Below, piece after piece: positions 8,491-17,881 of a DNA stretch of 64,000 nucleotides. The notes below the pieces were generated by a model. The model made no database searches. It was not told the origin of the DNA and was given only the letters and a program-made list of their open reading frames with translations. Source of the stretch: Olleya marilimosa CAM030. GTDB taxonomy: Bacteria; Bacteroidota; Bacteroidia; Flavobacteriales; Flavobacteriaceae. The stretch lies in the NCBI RefSeq assembly GCF_000518485.1, contig NZ_JADR01000005.1, positions 1 through 64,000 on the forward strand, written 5' to 3'. How positions within the stretch are numbered: the stretch's first letter is position 1; each line of letters begins with the position of its first letter. Position numbers and translations under genes: made by a program.

Positions 8491-8519
8491 TTGAAGCTTC
8501 TGTGTTTGTATTATCTTTG
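8491..8519 (+). promoter_or_regulatory. truA promoter
   Basis: TTG at 8491-8493 and TATCTTTG at 8512-8519 are 18 bp apart. The promoter places transcription start near 8526, which rules out translation from the TTG at 8491. Confidence 0.7.
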
Positions 8520-8547
8520 CTTTTTAGAATGTAAAAATACAGCTTTC

Positions 8548-9297
8548 TTGCGCTATTTTATAGAACTCTCTTATAACGGAACAAATTATCATGGTTGGCA
8601 AAATCAGCCCAACGCTATATCTGTACAAGAAGTTTTGGAAAAAGCATTGTCTACTATTTTAGGAGAAACTATTACTGTCATGGGAGCGGGACGTACAGAT
8701 GCAGGTGTACATGCTAAACAGTTGTTTACGCATATGGATACAGATGTTGCATTTAAAATTGATACGTTACAGTATAAATTAAATTCTTTTTTACCTAATG
8801 ATGTGGCTATCCAATCCATATTTAAGGTAAAGCCTGATGCTCATGCACGTTTTCATGCTACTAGCAGAGCCTATGTGTACAGAATTGCGTTAAGAAAAAG
8901 TCCTTTTAATTTTGATCAGACTTATTTTTTAAAACAGTCTTTAGATATTGATAAGCTTAATCAAGCGACTAAAATATTATTTGATTATACAGATTTTCAG
9001 TGTTTTAGTAAGTCTAATACAGATGTGCATACCTATAATTGTGATATTATGGAGGCAAAATGGGAAGTGGTAGAGGACGAAATTCATTTTACAATAAAAG
9101 CAGATCGTTTTTTGCGTAATATGGTTAGAGCAATTGTTGGTACGCTAATAAATATTGGTATTGGTAAATTGGAAGTTAATGACATGCATACAATAATACA
9201 ATCTAAAAATAGAAGTGAAGCTGGTTATTCCGTACCTGCTAAAGGTTTATATCTAATAAAAGTTGAGTATCCTGATACTATAAAATTAAATGACTAA
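8548..9297 (+). CDS. truA: tRNA pseudouridine(38-40) synthase
   Basis: TruA converts uridines 38-40 of the tRNA anticodon arm to pseudouridine. GAGRTDAGVHAKQ holds the catalytic Asp, and HARFHATSRAYVYRI and FLRNMVRAIVGTL are further family blocks. The open frame extends upstream to 8491, but a promoter covers 8491..8519. The family N-terminus (RYFIELSYNGTNYHGWQ) follows directly on the TTG at 8548, so I use that start, giving 249 residues. The 3' end overlaps the following ABC exporter gene by 8 bp, implying translational coupling. Confidence 0.93.
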   Translation: MRYFIELSYNGTNYHGWQNQPNAISVQEVLEKALSTILGETITVMGAGRTDAGVHAKQLFTHMDTDVAFKIDTLQYKLNSFLPNDVAIQSIFKVKPDAHARFHATSRAYVYRIALRKSPFNFDQTYFLKQSLDIDKLNQATKILFDYTDFQCFSKSNTDVHTYNCDIMEAKWEVVEDEIHFTIKADRFLRNMVRAIVGTLINIGIGKLEVNDMHTIIQSKNRSEAGYSVPAKGLYLIKVEYPDTIKLND

Positions 9298-11062
9298 GAC
9301 TAAAGAAAACATATTTGATTTACAGCTATTTAAACGTTTGTTTAAATACACAAAACCTTACAGAACCGTTTTTTACGCATTAATAGTGTCTGTTTTAATA
9401 TTAGGTGCTTTAAGTATTGCAACACCTGTATTACTTAGAGAAATTATAGACCAGCATCTAGTTAAAAAGGATTACAGTGGTTTTGTATATCTTATAATAT
9501 TAATGGTTGTGCTACTGGTAGCACAAGTTTTGCTACAATTGTTTTTTATATTTTACTCGTCTTGGTTAGGATTAAAAATGGTAAAAGACATACGTGTTAA
9601 ACTATTTGACCATATTTTAAGCTTCAGGATGAAATATTTTAATACCTCTTCTGTAGGTGTTTTAATAACAAGAGCTGTGACAGATATGGAGCGTATTGCA
9701 TCTGTTTTTGGTGATGGATTATTTACAATAGTAAGAGATTTATTAGTCATGGTTGTCATTTCTGGCGCTATGTTATATTATAATTGGCAATTAAGTTTAA
9801 TTGTGTTTGTAACGTTACCAATTGTATTATTTGCAACTAAAATTTTTCAGCGTTACATGAAACGTGCGTTTGAAGATGTACGTAATGAGGTCTCTAACCT
9901 AAACTCGTTTGTGCAGGAGTGTGTAACAGGTATGAAAATTTTGCAACTGTTTACAAGAGAAGATACCGAATATAAAAACTTTAAAGAAATTAATAATCGT
10001 CATAAAAAAGCGTGGTTAAAAACGGTTTGGTATAACTCGATATTTTTTCCAATTGCAGAATTTTTAGGATCGTTAACAACAGGTTTGGTGGTGTGGTTTG
10101 GTGGCTTAAATATATTAGTTGAAGGTAGTAATGTTACACCTGGAGACTTATTTATGTTTATTACCATGATCCCAATGTTGTTTAGACCTTTACGTCAAAT
10201 AGCAGATAAGTTTAATACGCTTCAAATGGGTATGATTGCTTCTAATCGTGTGTTTAAAATACTAGACACAACCTCTCATATTGATAATTCAGGAAACTTA
10301 ATAGCAAACAACTTTAATGGTGTAATTGATTTTGAAAATGTACACTTTAGTTATGTGGAGGATGAAGAAGTCCTAAAAGGTATCAGTTTTAACGTTAAAG
10401 CTGGAGATACTGTTGCTATTGTTGGTGCTACAGGAGCAGGAAAAAGTACAGTTATTAACTTGTTAAACCGTTTTTACGAAATTAATTCTGGTACCATATC
10501 TATAGATAATACAGATATTAAGAATTATACTTTAGTTTCTTTAAGACAGCAAATAGCAGTTGTGTTACAGGATGTGTTTTTGTTTGCAGATACTATATTA
10601 AATAACATTACTTTAAATAATCCTAATATAACCGAAGCTGATGTTATACAAGCAGCTAAAGATATTGGAATACATGATTTTATTATGAGCCTTCCAAACG
10701 GTTACCATTATAACGTTAAGGAAAGAGGTGTGATGTTATCTTCAGGACAACGACAATTAATTTCTTTTTTACGTGCGTATGTAACCAATCCAAGTATTTT
10801 GGTGTTAGATGAAGCCACGTCGTCTGTGGATTCGTATTCAGAACAATTAATACAAACTGCAACCGAAAAAATTACTAAAGGACGTACATCCATAGTTATT
10901 GCTCATAGATTAGCAACGATCCAAAAGGCAGATAATATTATTGTTATGGATGCAGGCCAAATAGTTGAGCAAGGCACACATGAGCAATTGCTTAAAAAAG
11001 AAAATGGATATTATAAAAACTTATACGAAGTACAGTTTTTACAAGCTGAAAAGGTTGCTTAG
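9290..11062 (+). CDS. ABC exporter, fused membrane and ATPase domains (MsbA/MDR type)
   Basis: A 590-residue half-transporter that should work as a homodimer or with a partner to export lipids, drugs or peptides. Six membrane helices lie in residues about 20-320. The nucleotide-binding domain follows with Walker A GATGAGKST (about residue 380), signature LSSGQRQ, Walker B ILVLDEATSS and switch His in VIAHRLATI. It overlaps truA by 8 bp. The substrate cannot be predicted from sequence. Flavobacterial orthologues usually stand alone next to truA. Confidence 0.93.
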   Translation: MTKTKENIFDLQLFKRLFKYTKPYRTVFYALIVSVLILGALSIATPVLLREIIDQHLVKKDYSGFVYLIILMVVLLVAQVLLQLFFIFYSSWLGLKMVKDIRVKLFDHILSFRMKYFNTSSVGVLITRAVTDMERIASVFGDGLFTIVRDLLVMVVISGAMLYYNWQLSLIVFVTLPIVLFATKIFQRYMKRAFEDVRNEVSNLNSFVQECVTGMKILQLFTREDTEYKNFKEINNRHKKAWLKTVWYNSIFFPIAEFLGSLTTGLVVWFGGLNILVEGSNVTPGDLFMFITMIPMLFRPLRQIADKFNTLQMGMIASNRVFKILDTTSHIDNSGNLIANNFNGVIDFENVHFSYVEDEEVLKGISFNVKAGDTVAIVGATGAGKSTVINLLNRFYEINSGTISIDNTDIKNYTLVSLRQQIAVVLQDVFLFADTILNNITLNNPNITEADVIQAAKDIGIHDFIMSLPNGYHYNVKERGVMLSSGQRQLISFLRAYVTNPSILVLDEATSSVDSYSEQLIQTATEKITKGRTSIVIAHRLATIQKADNIIVMDAGQIVEQGTHEQLLKKENGYYKNLYEVQFLQAEKVA

Positions 11063-11098
11063 TTCTACATTTTATAGACTAAAGCGTAATAACACTTA

Positions 11099-11497
11099 TT
11101 AGTTTACCCCAATTTTAGTAAGTAATTTTTTTGTTTTAGAAATTTCGGCAGTAGTTTTTAAGTAAGCTAAATCGCGACTTTTTCCATTAGTTAGTTTTAA
11201 CGACAGTCGTTTAGATCCAAATACTGTTTTTTCTGTTAATCGTTCTATTGTATTAATTTGAATGTTCTCTTGACTTGATTTTTTGAAAATGAAAAAGTAT
11301 AAAACTACTATTGAAACAATCCCTAATATTAACCAGATGATTTGCATAAAACCAATACCGTCTTCACTAATATAAGAAACATTAAGTATGGCGTTAATAA
11401 GGTTTAAAAACATTAACGCTTTTATCATAAAATATTGAGATTTTAATCCATCTTTAATCTCAATTGTCTTGTTTTTTTCGTTGTAATTAATCTGCAT
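11099..11497 (-). CDS. Small hypothetical membrane protein
   Basis: 132 residues from the ATG at 11497; the frame also allows a TTG at 11512, which I consider less likely. Two membrane helices at about 30-47 and 52-72 separate a short polar N-terminus from a basic cytosolic C-terminus (RLTEKTVFGSKRLSLKLTNG...). I do not recognise the family. The C-terminus resembles a small PH-like strand pattern, but this is only an impression. It is convergent with the ABC exporter gene and lies just downstream of cdaA on the same strand. Confidence 0.6.
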   Translation of the reverse strand: MQINYNEKNKTIEIKDGLKSQYFMIKALMFLNLINAILNVSYISEDGIGFMQIIWLILGIVSIVVLYFFIFKKSSQENIQINTIERLTEKTVFGSKRLSLKLTNGKSRDLAYLKTTAEISKTKKLLTKIGVN

Positions 11498-11573
11498 TCT
11501 AATAGCTTTCAATTAAAATAAAATAGAGTAAAAATTTTGTTTGAAATCTTGTTTATACTGAAACTTTTAAGGC

Positions 11574-12359
11574 TTAATCTAAATCTTCTTTCAAAATTTC
11601 AGCTAATTCAATAGTGTTTTCAAACGGAAGGAATTCGCCATTTCTAAAGCAAGAAATTTGTCCAGTTTCTTCACTTACTGCAATTGCAATAGCGTCAGTA
11701 CGCTCTGTAACACCAACAGCTGCACGATGACGTAAACCAAAACGCTGTGGAATGTTTTTCTCGTTATTTACAGGCAGAATAACACGAGTAGCTTTTACAA
11801 TATTATCTTGTATGATTATGGCTCCATCATGTAATGGGCTATTTTTAAAAAAGATACTTTCTATAATAGGTTGTGTGACTTTAATATTCATTTCGTCACC
11901 TGTATTGGCTAAAAAATCAAGATTATTATTACGTTCTAACACAATTAAAGCTCCAGTTTTGGAACTACTCATTTTATTGCAAGCAGATATAATAGCATCA
12001 ATATCTGTGGATGTACCTTGTTCTATCTTTAAAAACTTTAACTGACTTAAAAACTTGCGTCGACTAGCAAAGTTTGTGGATCCAACCATTAACAAAAACT
12101 TTCTGACTTCTTGCTGAAATACAATAATTAACGCAATAAAACCTACACTTATAAAACCACCCAAGATTTTGGTAAGTAAAACCATTTGTAAGGCTTCAAC
12201 CGTTAAGTATATAAAATAAATAACTACAATACCGATAAAGATATTAATAGCTACAGTACCTTTAACTAGCTTGTATACATAATAGAGTAGTAGTGCCACT
12301 AACACCACATCAATCATGTCTATCCAACTGAATTTTAAAATGTCTTTAAATATTTCCAA
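11574..12359 (-). CDS. cdaA: Diadenylate cyclase (c-di-AMP synthase)
   Basis: A 261-residue membrane-bound enzyme that makes cyclic di-AMP from two ATP. Three N-terminal membrane helices occupy about residues 10-75. The DisA_N cyclase domain follows with both signature motifs: DGA in PLHDGAIIIQDN and RHR in RFGLRHRAAVG. c-di-AMP commonly controls potassium, osmolyte and envelope homeostasis. Upstream on the same strand lie a lipoprotein gene and folP. No CdaR-type YbbR gene is adjacent, unlike in Firmicutes. Confidence 0.95.
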   Translation of the reverse strand: MEIFKDILKFSWIDMIDVVLVALLLYYVYKLVKGTVAINIFIGIVVIYFIYLTVEALQMVLLTKILGGFISVGFIALIIVFQQEVRKFLLMVGSTNFASRRKFLSQLKFLKIEQGTSTDIDAIISACNKMSSSKTGALIVLERNNNLDFLANTGDEMNIKVTQPIIESIFFKNSPLHDGAIIIQDNIVKATRVILPVNNEKNIPQRFGLRHRAAVGVTERTDAIAIAVSEETGQISCFRNGEFLPFENTIELAEILKEDLD

Positions 12360-12399
12360 GGGAAAAGGGTTTTTGTAAAATTAATATAATTGGATTGAT

Positions 12400-13077
12400 T
12401 TAATCAAAAATGAATTCGTTATTACTAATTTCTGTGTTTTCAGTTTCAAAGGTTTTTATTATTGATTTTAATGAAATGTAATCTTGGAATAATAACGTTT
12501 TTTTAAAACCTAAAACAATATAACTTCCTTCTTGGTTAATTTCGGTTTGTAAAAGCTTTTTAAGTTGGCTATAATCACTTAAAATAGTTTTATTGTCTAT
12601 GGATATTTTAATTTTATCTAATGAAAAACACATAATATCAATAATTTTATTGTCTTCATTTATGGAGCTATTTGAAATTCCTTCTTCATTTTCATGTAAA
12701 TAAACAACATCAGTAAAATCAATAAAGCCTAAATTTTTAATACTAGTATCATTACAGGTATAATAATTTCTAGCTTTTTCATTTTTATGCATAGTTGCAT
12801 TGCGTTTCTTCTCTTGTAACTTTATTATAGATGGTAACGCTTGTTCTAGTGTTAAGCGCTTATCTACATTTACCAACCAATTTGTAGAAATAATTAAATT
12901 TTTTCGGTTTAACTCAACGCTATCTTGTTTGGTTTCATCATAAAAAATATAAGCAGGCGATACGTCTAAAACTTCTGTTATGTCTGCATTTTTAATTTCT
13001 GGTAGTTGCAGTACTTTTTCATTTCCGCAGGAAAAAAATAAAAGAGCTATACTGATAAGTAAAATTCTGTTAAACAT
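12400..13077 (-). CDS. Hypothetical lipoprotein between folP and cdaA
   Basis: I start this at the ATG at 13077, giving 225 residues with a clean lipoprotein signal (MFNRILLISIALLFFSC, Cys17). A longer frame to 13185 would run through the folP coding region and add a non-signal leader, so I reject it. The mature part is mixed alpha/beta, Lys/Asn/Ile-rich, with a central NYYTCNDTSIKNLGF segment. I do not recognise the family. It overlaps the folP 3' end by 8 bp and lies 40 bp upstream of cdaA, so the three genes look like one operon. Confidence 0.75.
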   Translation of the reverse strand: MFNRILLISIALLFFSCGNEKVLQLPEIKNADITEVLDVSPAYIFYDETKQDSVELNRKNLIISTNWLVNVDKRLTLEQALPSIIKLQEKKRNATMHKNEKARNYYTCNDTSIKNLGFIDFTDVVYLHENEEGISNSSINEDNKIIDIMCFSLDKIKISIDNKTILSDYSQLKKLLQTEINQEGSYIVLGFKKTLLFQDYISLKSIIKTFETENTEISNNEFIFD

Positions 13078-13894
13078 GTAATTGGTTGTAAAGTGTGATA
13101 CATTCTTGGGCTTCTTTAACATCGTGTACACGTAATATTTTTGCGCCTTTTTGCAAAGCGACCATGTGTAAAGCAGTAGTCCCATTTAAGGCGTTATTTG
13201 CTGTAGTTTCTAACGTTTTGTAAATCATAGATTTTCTAGATATACCAGCAAGTAAAGGTAATTCTGTGATGTTTAATAGCTCAAAATTATTTAATAGTTC
13301 AAAATTTTGTTCTAACGTTTTAGCAAAACCAAAACCAGGATCTAAAACTAAATCAATAATACCTAAAGCACGAGCTGTAGCGATACGTTCTGAAAAATAA
13401 AAGTTTATGTCTTTTATTAAGTTATCGTATTGTGTTAAGGTTTGCATGTTTTGAGGTGTGCCTCGCATATGCATCATAATATAAGGCACATGTAAATTAG
13501 CGATGGTTTGTAACATGTTATTGTCTAAATGACCTGCCGAAATATCATTAATCAAAGCTGCTCCAGCCTCAACTGTTGCTTTCGCAATAGTACTTCTAAA
13601 CGTATCTACCGAAATATTGATGTCAGGAAAATTACTAACCAAAAGTTTAATTATCGGTAAAATACGTTGCAATTCTTCGTCTTCAGACACAAAGGGTGCA
13701 TTTGGTCTAGAGCTATAAGCGCCAACATCAATAAAAGTAGCACCTTGATTTAACATGGTTTCTACTTGATTTAAAATAGAACTTTCATCTTTGTAACGTC
13801 CACCATCAAAAAAAGAATCTGGTGTAACATTCAAAATACCCATTACTTTTGGGGTACTTAAATCTATAAGTTTTCCTCTACAATTTATTGTCAT
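13070..13894 (-). CDS. folP: Dihydropteroate synthase
   Basis: FolP joins p-aminobenzoate to the hydroxymethyl-dihydropterin pyrophosphate in folate synthesis and is the sulfonamide target. It is 274 residues long with the DHPS fingerprints NVTPDSFFDGGRY (about 23-35), VGAYSSRPN, VSVDTFRS-type strand, LINDIS, MMHMRG, and LDPGFGFAKT followed by AGISRKSMI. The fold is a TIM barrel. It is the first gene of a probable folP-lipoprotein-cdaA operon and is divergent from the DUF1599 gene. Confidence 0.96.
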   Translation of the reverse strand: MTINCRGKLIDLSTPKVMGILNVTPDSFFDGGRYKDESSILNQVETMLNQGATFIDVGAYSSRPNAPFVSEDEELQRILPIIKLLVSNFPDINISVDTFRSTIAKATVEAGAALINDISAGHLDNNMLQTIANLHVPYIMMHMRGTPQNMQTLTQYDNLIKDINFYFSERIATARALGIIDLVLDPGFGFAKTLEQNFELLNNFELLNITELPLLAGISRKSMIYKTLETTANNALNGTTALHMVALQKGAKILRVHDVKEAQECITLYNQLHV

Positions 13895-14009
13895 TTGTAC
13901 ACTTATATAAGGTGTTGGGATAGTGTTAGCAAAACTTTAAACCCTAAACCTTGAACTTTAAATTATTTTATGCGAAATTTACGCAAAATTCATTTAGAGT
14001 TTATCAAAT

Positions 14010-14549
14010 ATGCAAGATACTTCAAAACAATACGATGCTGTAATAAAAACCTGTCGTGACCTTTTTATTAATAAAATGACAGATTATGGAAGTGCATGGC
14101 GAATTTTACGTTTACCATCATTAACCGATCAAATTTTTATAAAAGCGCAACGTATTAGAGGGCTGCAACAAAATGACGTACGTAAGGTAGATGAAGGTGA
14201 GCAAAGTGAATTTATTGGAATAATCAACTATTGCATTATGGCTTTAATCCAATTAGAAAAAGGCGTAGTAGAGCAACCTGATTTGGAAGTTGAAGAAGCT
14301 ACTGCTTTATACGATGCGCAGGTCAAGGCAACAAAGCAGTTAATGCAAGACAAAAACCATGATTATGGTGAAGCTTGGAGAGACATGCGCGTTAGTAGTT
14401 TAACCGATTTAATTTTACAAAAATTATTACGCGTTAAGCAAATTGAAGACAACTCCGGAAAAACAATTGTAAGCGAAGGGATTGATGCTAATTATCAAGA
14501 TATGATTAATTACGCCATTTTTGCAATGATACATTTAACAGAACAATAA
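14010..14549 (+). CDS. DUF1599 protein made of two homologous halves
   Basis: 179 residues of unknown function. Two copies of the DUF1599 unit can be aligned by eye: residues about 8-84 (MTDYGSAWRILRLPSLTDQI) and about 98-178 (NHDYGEAWRDMRVSSLTDLI). Each is followed by an IINY or MINY-x-IFAMI-type helix. The D-Y-G-x-A-W-R motif is conserved in both halves. It begins an apparent operon running through the DoxX protein, ABC permease, tpiA and prmA. Internal duplication is a family property. Confidence 0.9.
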   Translation: MQDTSKQYDAVIKTCRDLFINKMTDYGSAWRILRLPSLTDQIFIKAQRIRGLQQNDVRKVDEGEQSEFIGIINYCIMALIQLEKGVVEQPDLEVEEATALYDAQVKATKQLMQDKNHDYGEAWRDMRVSSLTDLILQKLLRVKQIEDNSGKTIVSEGIDANYQDMINYAIFAMIHLTEQ

Positions 14550-14590
14550 AATTGCTTTTGCAATTTAATAATTGATATTTAATTAAAGTT

Positions 14591-15919
14591 ATGAAATACA
14601 TAGTTGGTTTTTTAAGAATATTTGTTGGTATATTTTTTATTATTTCGGGATTTATAAAGCTTAACGATCCTATTGGATTTGCTTTTAAATTAGAAGAGTA
14701 TTTTGGACCAACCGTTTTAGATTTACCATTTTTTATTCCTTATGCTTTAGGGATTTCAATAATAGTAGTTGTTTTTGAAGTGCTTTTAGGTATCTTTTTA
14801 ATCATTGGGTACAAGCCTAAATTTACGGTTTGGAGTTTATTATTAATGATTATCTTTTTTACATTCTTAACGTTTTACTCAGCGTATTATGATAAAGTAA
14901 AAGATTGTGGATGCTTTGGTGACGCCATGAAAATGGATCCATGGGAAAGCTTTGGTAAAGATGTGTTTTTGTTAGTTTTAATTTTAATTATTTTCTTCGG
15001 AATAAAACATATTAAACCATTTTTTAATAAGCTCACAACTACAATAGTGTCTTTATTAAGTTTTATAGCTTGTCTTGGTTTTGCATACCACGTATTAATG
15101 CATTTACCAACAATAGATTTTAGACCATTTAAAATAGGAAACAACATTACAGATAACATGATTGTTCCAGAGAATGCACCACAACCTGTAATTGAGTATA
15201 CATGGACGTTTAACGAGAATGGTACAGAAAAACAATACATAACTGATGGATCTTATCCAACATCAACAGGAGAATATGTAGGTGTGACAACAAAAACAAT
15301 ATCAGAAGGCTATGAACCACCAATCCATGATTTTTCTATTGAAAAAGATGGAGAGGATTTTACGCAAGACATCTTAACGCGACCAAATGTATTATTAGTT
15401 GTTAATTATAATTTAGCAAAATCTGAAAGTGATGGATTAGTCGCTGTAAAACAAATCACAGATAAAGCAATCGCAAATGGTTATGACGTTATTGGTTTAA
15501 CAGCATCTGGACCAGATGAGGCAAATGGTGTAATCTCAAATTATAAATTAGGTTTTGAGTATTATTTCTGTGACGAGACTGCTTTAAAAACAATCATCCG
15601 CTCTAATCCAGGACTTTTAAAATTAGAAAAAGGAACCATTATCCAAAAGGTACATTGGAATGATGTGGACCAATTAATGTTACCTAAAGTAGATAGACCA
15701 GCACCTAAGGTTGTAGATGATGGAACTGCTCATATAGCTGATAATAAAGTTTTTAATAAAGAACAATTTGAAGCGTTAGAATTAAGTGAAGATCAAATTG
15801 AAAATGTATTTGTTTTTAAAGATGCTTCAGAGGTTAAAACCGTTATTGATTCTATAAATGTGGCAGATGGTAAAAATTATACTAGTATTGTGAAATTTGT
15901 GACTAAAAAAACAGAATAA
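14591..15919 (+). CDS. BT_3928-type DoxX membrane protein
   Basis: A 442-residue protein. The N-terminal 165 residues form a DoxX-like domain with four or five membrane helices (MKYIVGFLRIFVGIFFIISG), including a CGCFGDAMKM motif at about residues 103-112. The C-terminal 250 residues lie outside the membrane and contain a thioredoxin-like pattern (NVLLVVNYNLAKSE, then VIGLTAS) without a CxxC pair. This fits the BT_3928 family. A link to envelope redox or respiration is an inference from DoxX and the Cys pair. It is 41 bp downstream of DUF1599. Confidence 0.85.
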   Translation: MKYIVGFLRIFVGIFFIISGFIKLNDPIGFAFKLEEYFGPTVLDLPFFIPYALGISIIVVVFEVLLGIFLIIGYKPKFTVWSLLLMIIFFTFLTFYSAYYDKVKDCGCFGDAMKMDPWESFGKDVFLLVLILIIFFGIKHIKPFFNKLTTTIVSLLSFIACLGFAYHVLMHLPTIDFRPFKIGNNITDNMIVPENAPQPVIEYTWTFNENGTEKQYITDGSYPTSTGEYVGVTTKTISEGYEPPIHDFSIEKDGEDFTQDILTRPNVLLVVNYNLAKSESDGLVAVKQITDKAIANGYDVIGLTASGPDEANGVISNYKLGFEYYFCDETALKTIIRSNPGLLKLEKGTIIQKVHWNDVDQLMLPKVDRPAPKVVDDGTAHIADNKVFNKEQFEALELSEDQIENVFVFKDASEVKTVIDSINVADGKNYTSIVKFVTKKTE

Positions 15920-15923
15920 CGTT

Positions 15924-15985
15924 ACTTCAAGTGTTTTGTGAGGCACGAGCAAACTATATCGAGAAGCACATTATTTTGTAAAGCA
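15924..15985 (+). repeat. Degenerate intergenic repeat upstream of the permease gene
   Basis: CTTCAAGTGTTTTG ... CGAGCAAACTATATCGAGAAG resembles a dispersed flavobacterial repeat of the TTCTCGATA...CACTCGAA type, with CTTC/GAAG and TTTG/CAAA inverted ends. Recognition is from memory; only one copy is in this window. Confidence 0.4.
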
Positions 15986-16018
15986 GTAGAACAACGTATC
16001 TAAAATAAATAAAACAAT

Positions 16019-17095
16019 CTGATAACCTATTTACTAAATAAAACCCTGTATGCATTACTCACATTATTTGGTGTGGTAACTGTTATATTTCTTTTATTTA
16101 GTGTGCTTCCAGGAGATCCAGCACAAATGATGTTGGGTCAAAACGAGGATAGTCAGCAATTAGCCATTATCAAAAAAAAATATGGTTTTGATAAGCCTGT
16201 TGTGACGCAGTATTTTTATTATTTAAACGATTTGTCACCTATCTCATTTCATTCTAAAACAGAAGGTGATTATACCTATTTAAGTCAAAATAAATACTCA
16301 GCAACGCAACTGTTTTCAATAGGTAACACAACTACAGTTATAAAGTTTCCGTACTTGCGGGAATCTTTTACCAAACAAGGTAAAAAAGTAAGCCAAGTAT
16401 TATCAGAGACCTTACCCAATACATTTGTGTTAGCAGTTTCATCAATATTAATAGCAATCTTTTTAGGTGTAATATTAGGTGTGATTTCAGCATTAAAAAA
16501 AGACACATTTTTAGATAAAATAATTCAAATATTAAGTACCTTAGGGATGAGTGTGCCATCCTTTTTTAGTGCCATATTATTTGCATGGTTATTTGGTTTT
16601 GTATTACATAAATACACCAATTTAGAAATGACAGGAAGCCTATACGAGTTGGATGATTTTGGCGAAAAAATGCACATTAAATGGAAAAACTTAATCCTTC
16701 CAGCAATTGTTTTAGGTATAAGACCATTAGCAGTAGTCATACAATTAATGCGTAACTCCTTATTAGAAGTCTTTAATCAAGATTATATCAGAACAGCCAG
16801 AGCAAAAGGCTTATCCGAGTTTCAAATAATAAAAAAACACGCCATTAAAAACGCATTAAATCCAGTAGTCACTGCAATCTCAGGGTGGTTTGCAAGTATG
16901 CTAGCAGGCGCAGTGTTTGTGGAGTATATTTTTGGATGGAATGGATTAGGAAAAGAAATAGTAAATGCGCTTAACACCTTAGATTTACCTGTAATTATGG
17001 GTTCTGTGTTAATTATCGCCTTACTATTCATTATAATTAATATTTTTGTAGATATAATATACACTTGGTTAGATCCAAAAGTTAAATTAGAATAA
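16019..17095 (+). CDS. ABC transporter permease of the dipeptide/oligopeptide (DppB) type, non-canonical start
   Basis: A membrane permease of the BPD-transport family. SVLPGDPAQMMLG (DppB N-terminal block), the EAA-loop region RTARAKGLSEFQIIKKHAIKNAL and the closing membrane helices are present. The first ATG-like start is GTG at 16073, but coding similarity (ITYLLNKTLYALLTLFGVV, first membrane helix) continues upstream to an in-frame stop at 16010. That stretch has no ATG, GTG or TTG; CTG at 16019 is the best candidate. A degenerate repeat lies just upstream. No matching second permease, ATPase or binding protein is nearby. Confidence 0.82.
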   Translation: MITYLLNKTLYALLTLFGVVTVIFLLFSVLPGDPAQMMLGQNEDSQQLAIIKKKYGFDKPVVTQYFYYLNDLSPISFHSKTEGDYTYLSQNKYSATQLFSIGNTTTVIKFPYLRESFTKQGKKVSQVLSETLPNTFVLAVSSILIAIFLGVILGVISALKKDTFLDKIIQILSTLGMSVPSFFSAILFAWLFGFVLHKYTNLEMTGSLYELDDFGEKMHIKWKNLILPAIVLGIRPLAVVIQLMRNSLLEVFNQDYIRTARAKGLSEFQIIKKHAIKNALNPVVTAISGWFASMLAGAVFVEYIFGWNGLGKEIVNALNTLDLPVIMGSVLIIALLFIIINIFVDIIYTWLDPKVKLE

Positions 17096-17106
17096 AACAC
17101 AACGTC

Positions 17107-17856
17107 ATGAGAAAAAACATAGTAGCCGGAAACTGGAAAATGAATAATGATTTACCACTATCAGAAGCCCTAATTTCAGATTTAAAAAGACAAACAAAAA
17201 CATCTAATGCAGAGGTTATGATTGCGCCAACATTTACCAACTTATGGCATGCTTTTGAAGCTACAAGACATGACGATATAGAAGTAATAGCTCAAAACAT
17301 GCACTTTGCAGAAAACGGAGCTTATACAGGAGAGGTCAGCGCAGACATGCTTAAAAGCGTAGGAATAAACACGGTAATCCTAGGGCACTCAGAGCGTCGT
17401 GCGTATTTTAACGAAGACGATGCTATTTTAGCCAAAAAAGTAGACCAAGCCTTATCTAAAGACTTACGCGTCATTTTTTGTTTCGGAGAAGAACTAGCAG
17501 ACCGTAAAGCTGCAAATCACGAAGCAGTAGTAGAGAGTCAAATCAAAAATGCATTGTTTCATTTAGACGCTTCAGCATTCAAAAATATCGTATTGGCTTA
17601 TGAGCCTGTATGGGCAATAGGAACCGGAGAAACAGCAAGTCCAGAACAAGCACAAGACATGCACAAATTTATCCGTAAAACATTACAAGACAAATACGGT
17701 AACCAAGTAGCAGACGACATGACTATCCTTTATGGAGGGAGTGTAAAACCAGCAAACGCCAAAGAAATTTTCTCAAAACCAGACGTAGATGGTGGATTAA
17801 TTGGTGGAGCAGCCTTAAAAGCCGAAGATTTTTACGCGATCGTAAACGCCTTTTAA
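17107..17856 (+). CDS. tpiA: Triose-phosphate isomerase
   Basis: Glycolytic enzyme interconverting dihydroxyacetone phosphate and glyceraldehyde 3-phosphate. It has 249 residues, the usual length. GNWKMN carries the active-site Lys, GHSERR the electrophilic His, and AYEPVWAIGTG the catalytic Glu followed by the flexible loop 6. GGSVKPANA and GGLIGGAAL form the phosphate-binding end. It follows the permease gene by 11 bp and is followed by a repeat element, then prmA. Confidence 0.98.
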   Translation: MRKNIVAGNWKMNNDLPLSEALISDLKRQTKTSNAEVMIAPTFTNLWHAFEATRHDDIEVIAQNMHFAENGAYTGEVSADMLKSVGINTVILGHSERRAYFNEDDAILAKKVDQALSKDLRVIFCFGEELADRKAANHEAVVESQIKNALFHLDASAFKNIVLAYEPVWAIGTGETASPEQAQDMHKFIRKTLQDKYGNQVADDMTILYGGSVKPANAKEIFSKPDVDGGLIGGAALKAEDFYAIVNAF

Positions 17857-17881
17857 ATAACAATATAAATTAAAATAATTT

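Noticed and set aside
13078-13185. Longer start for the lipoprotein upstream of cdaA
   Set aside because: It would lie inside folP and mask a clean lipoprotein signal that starts at ATG 13077.
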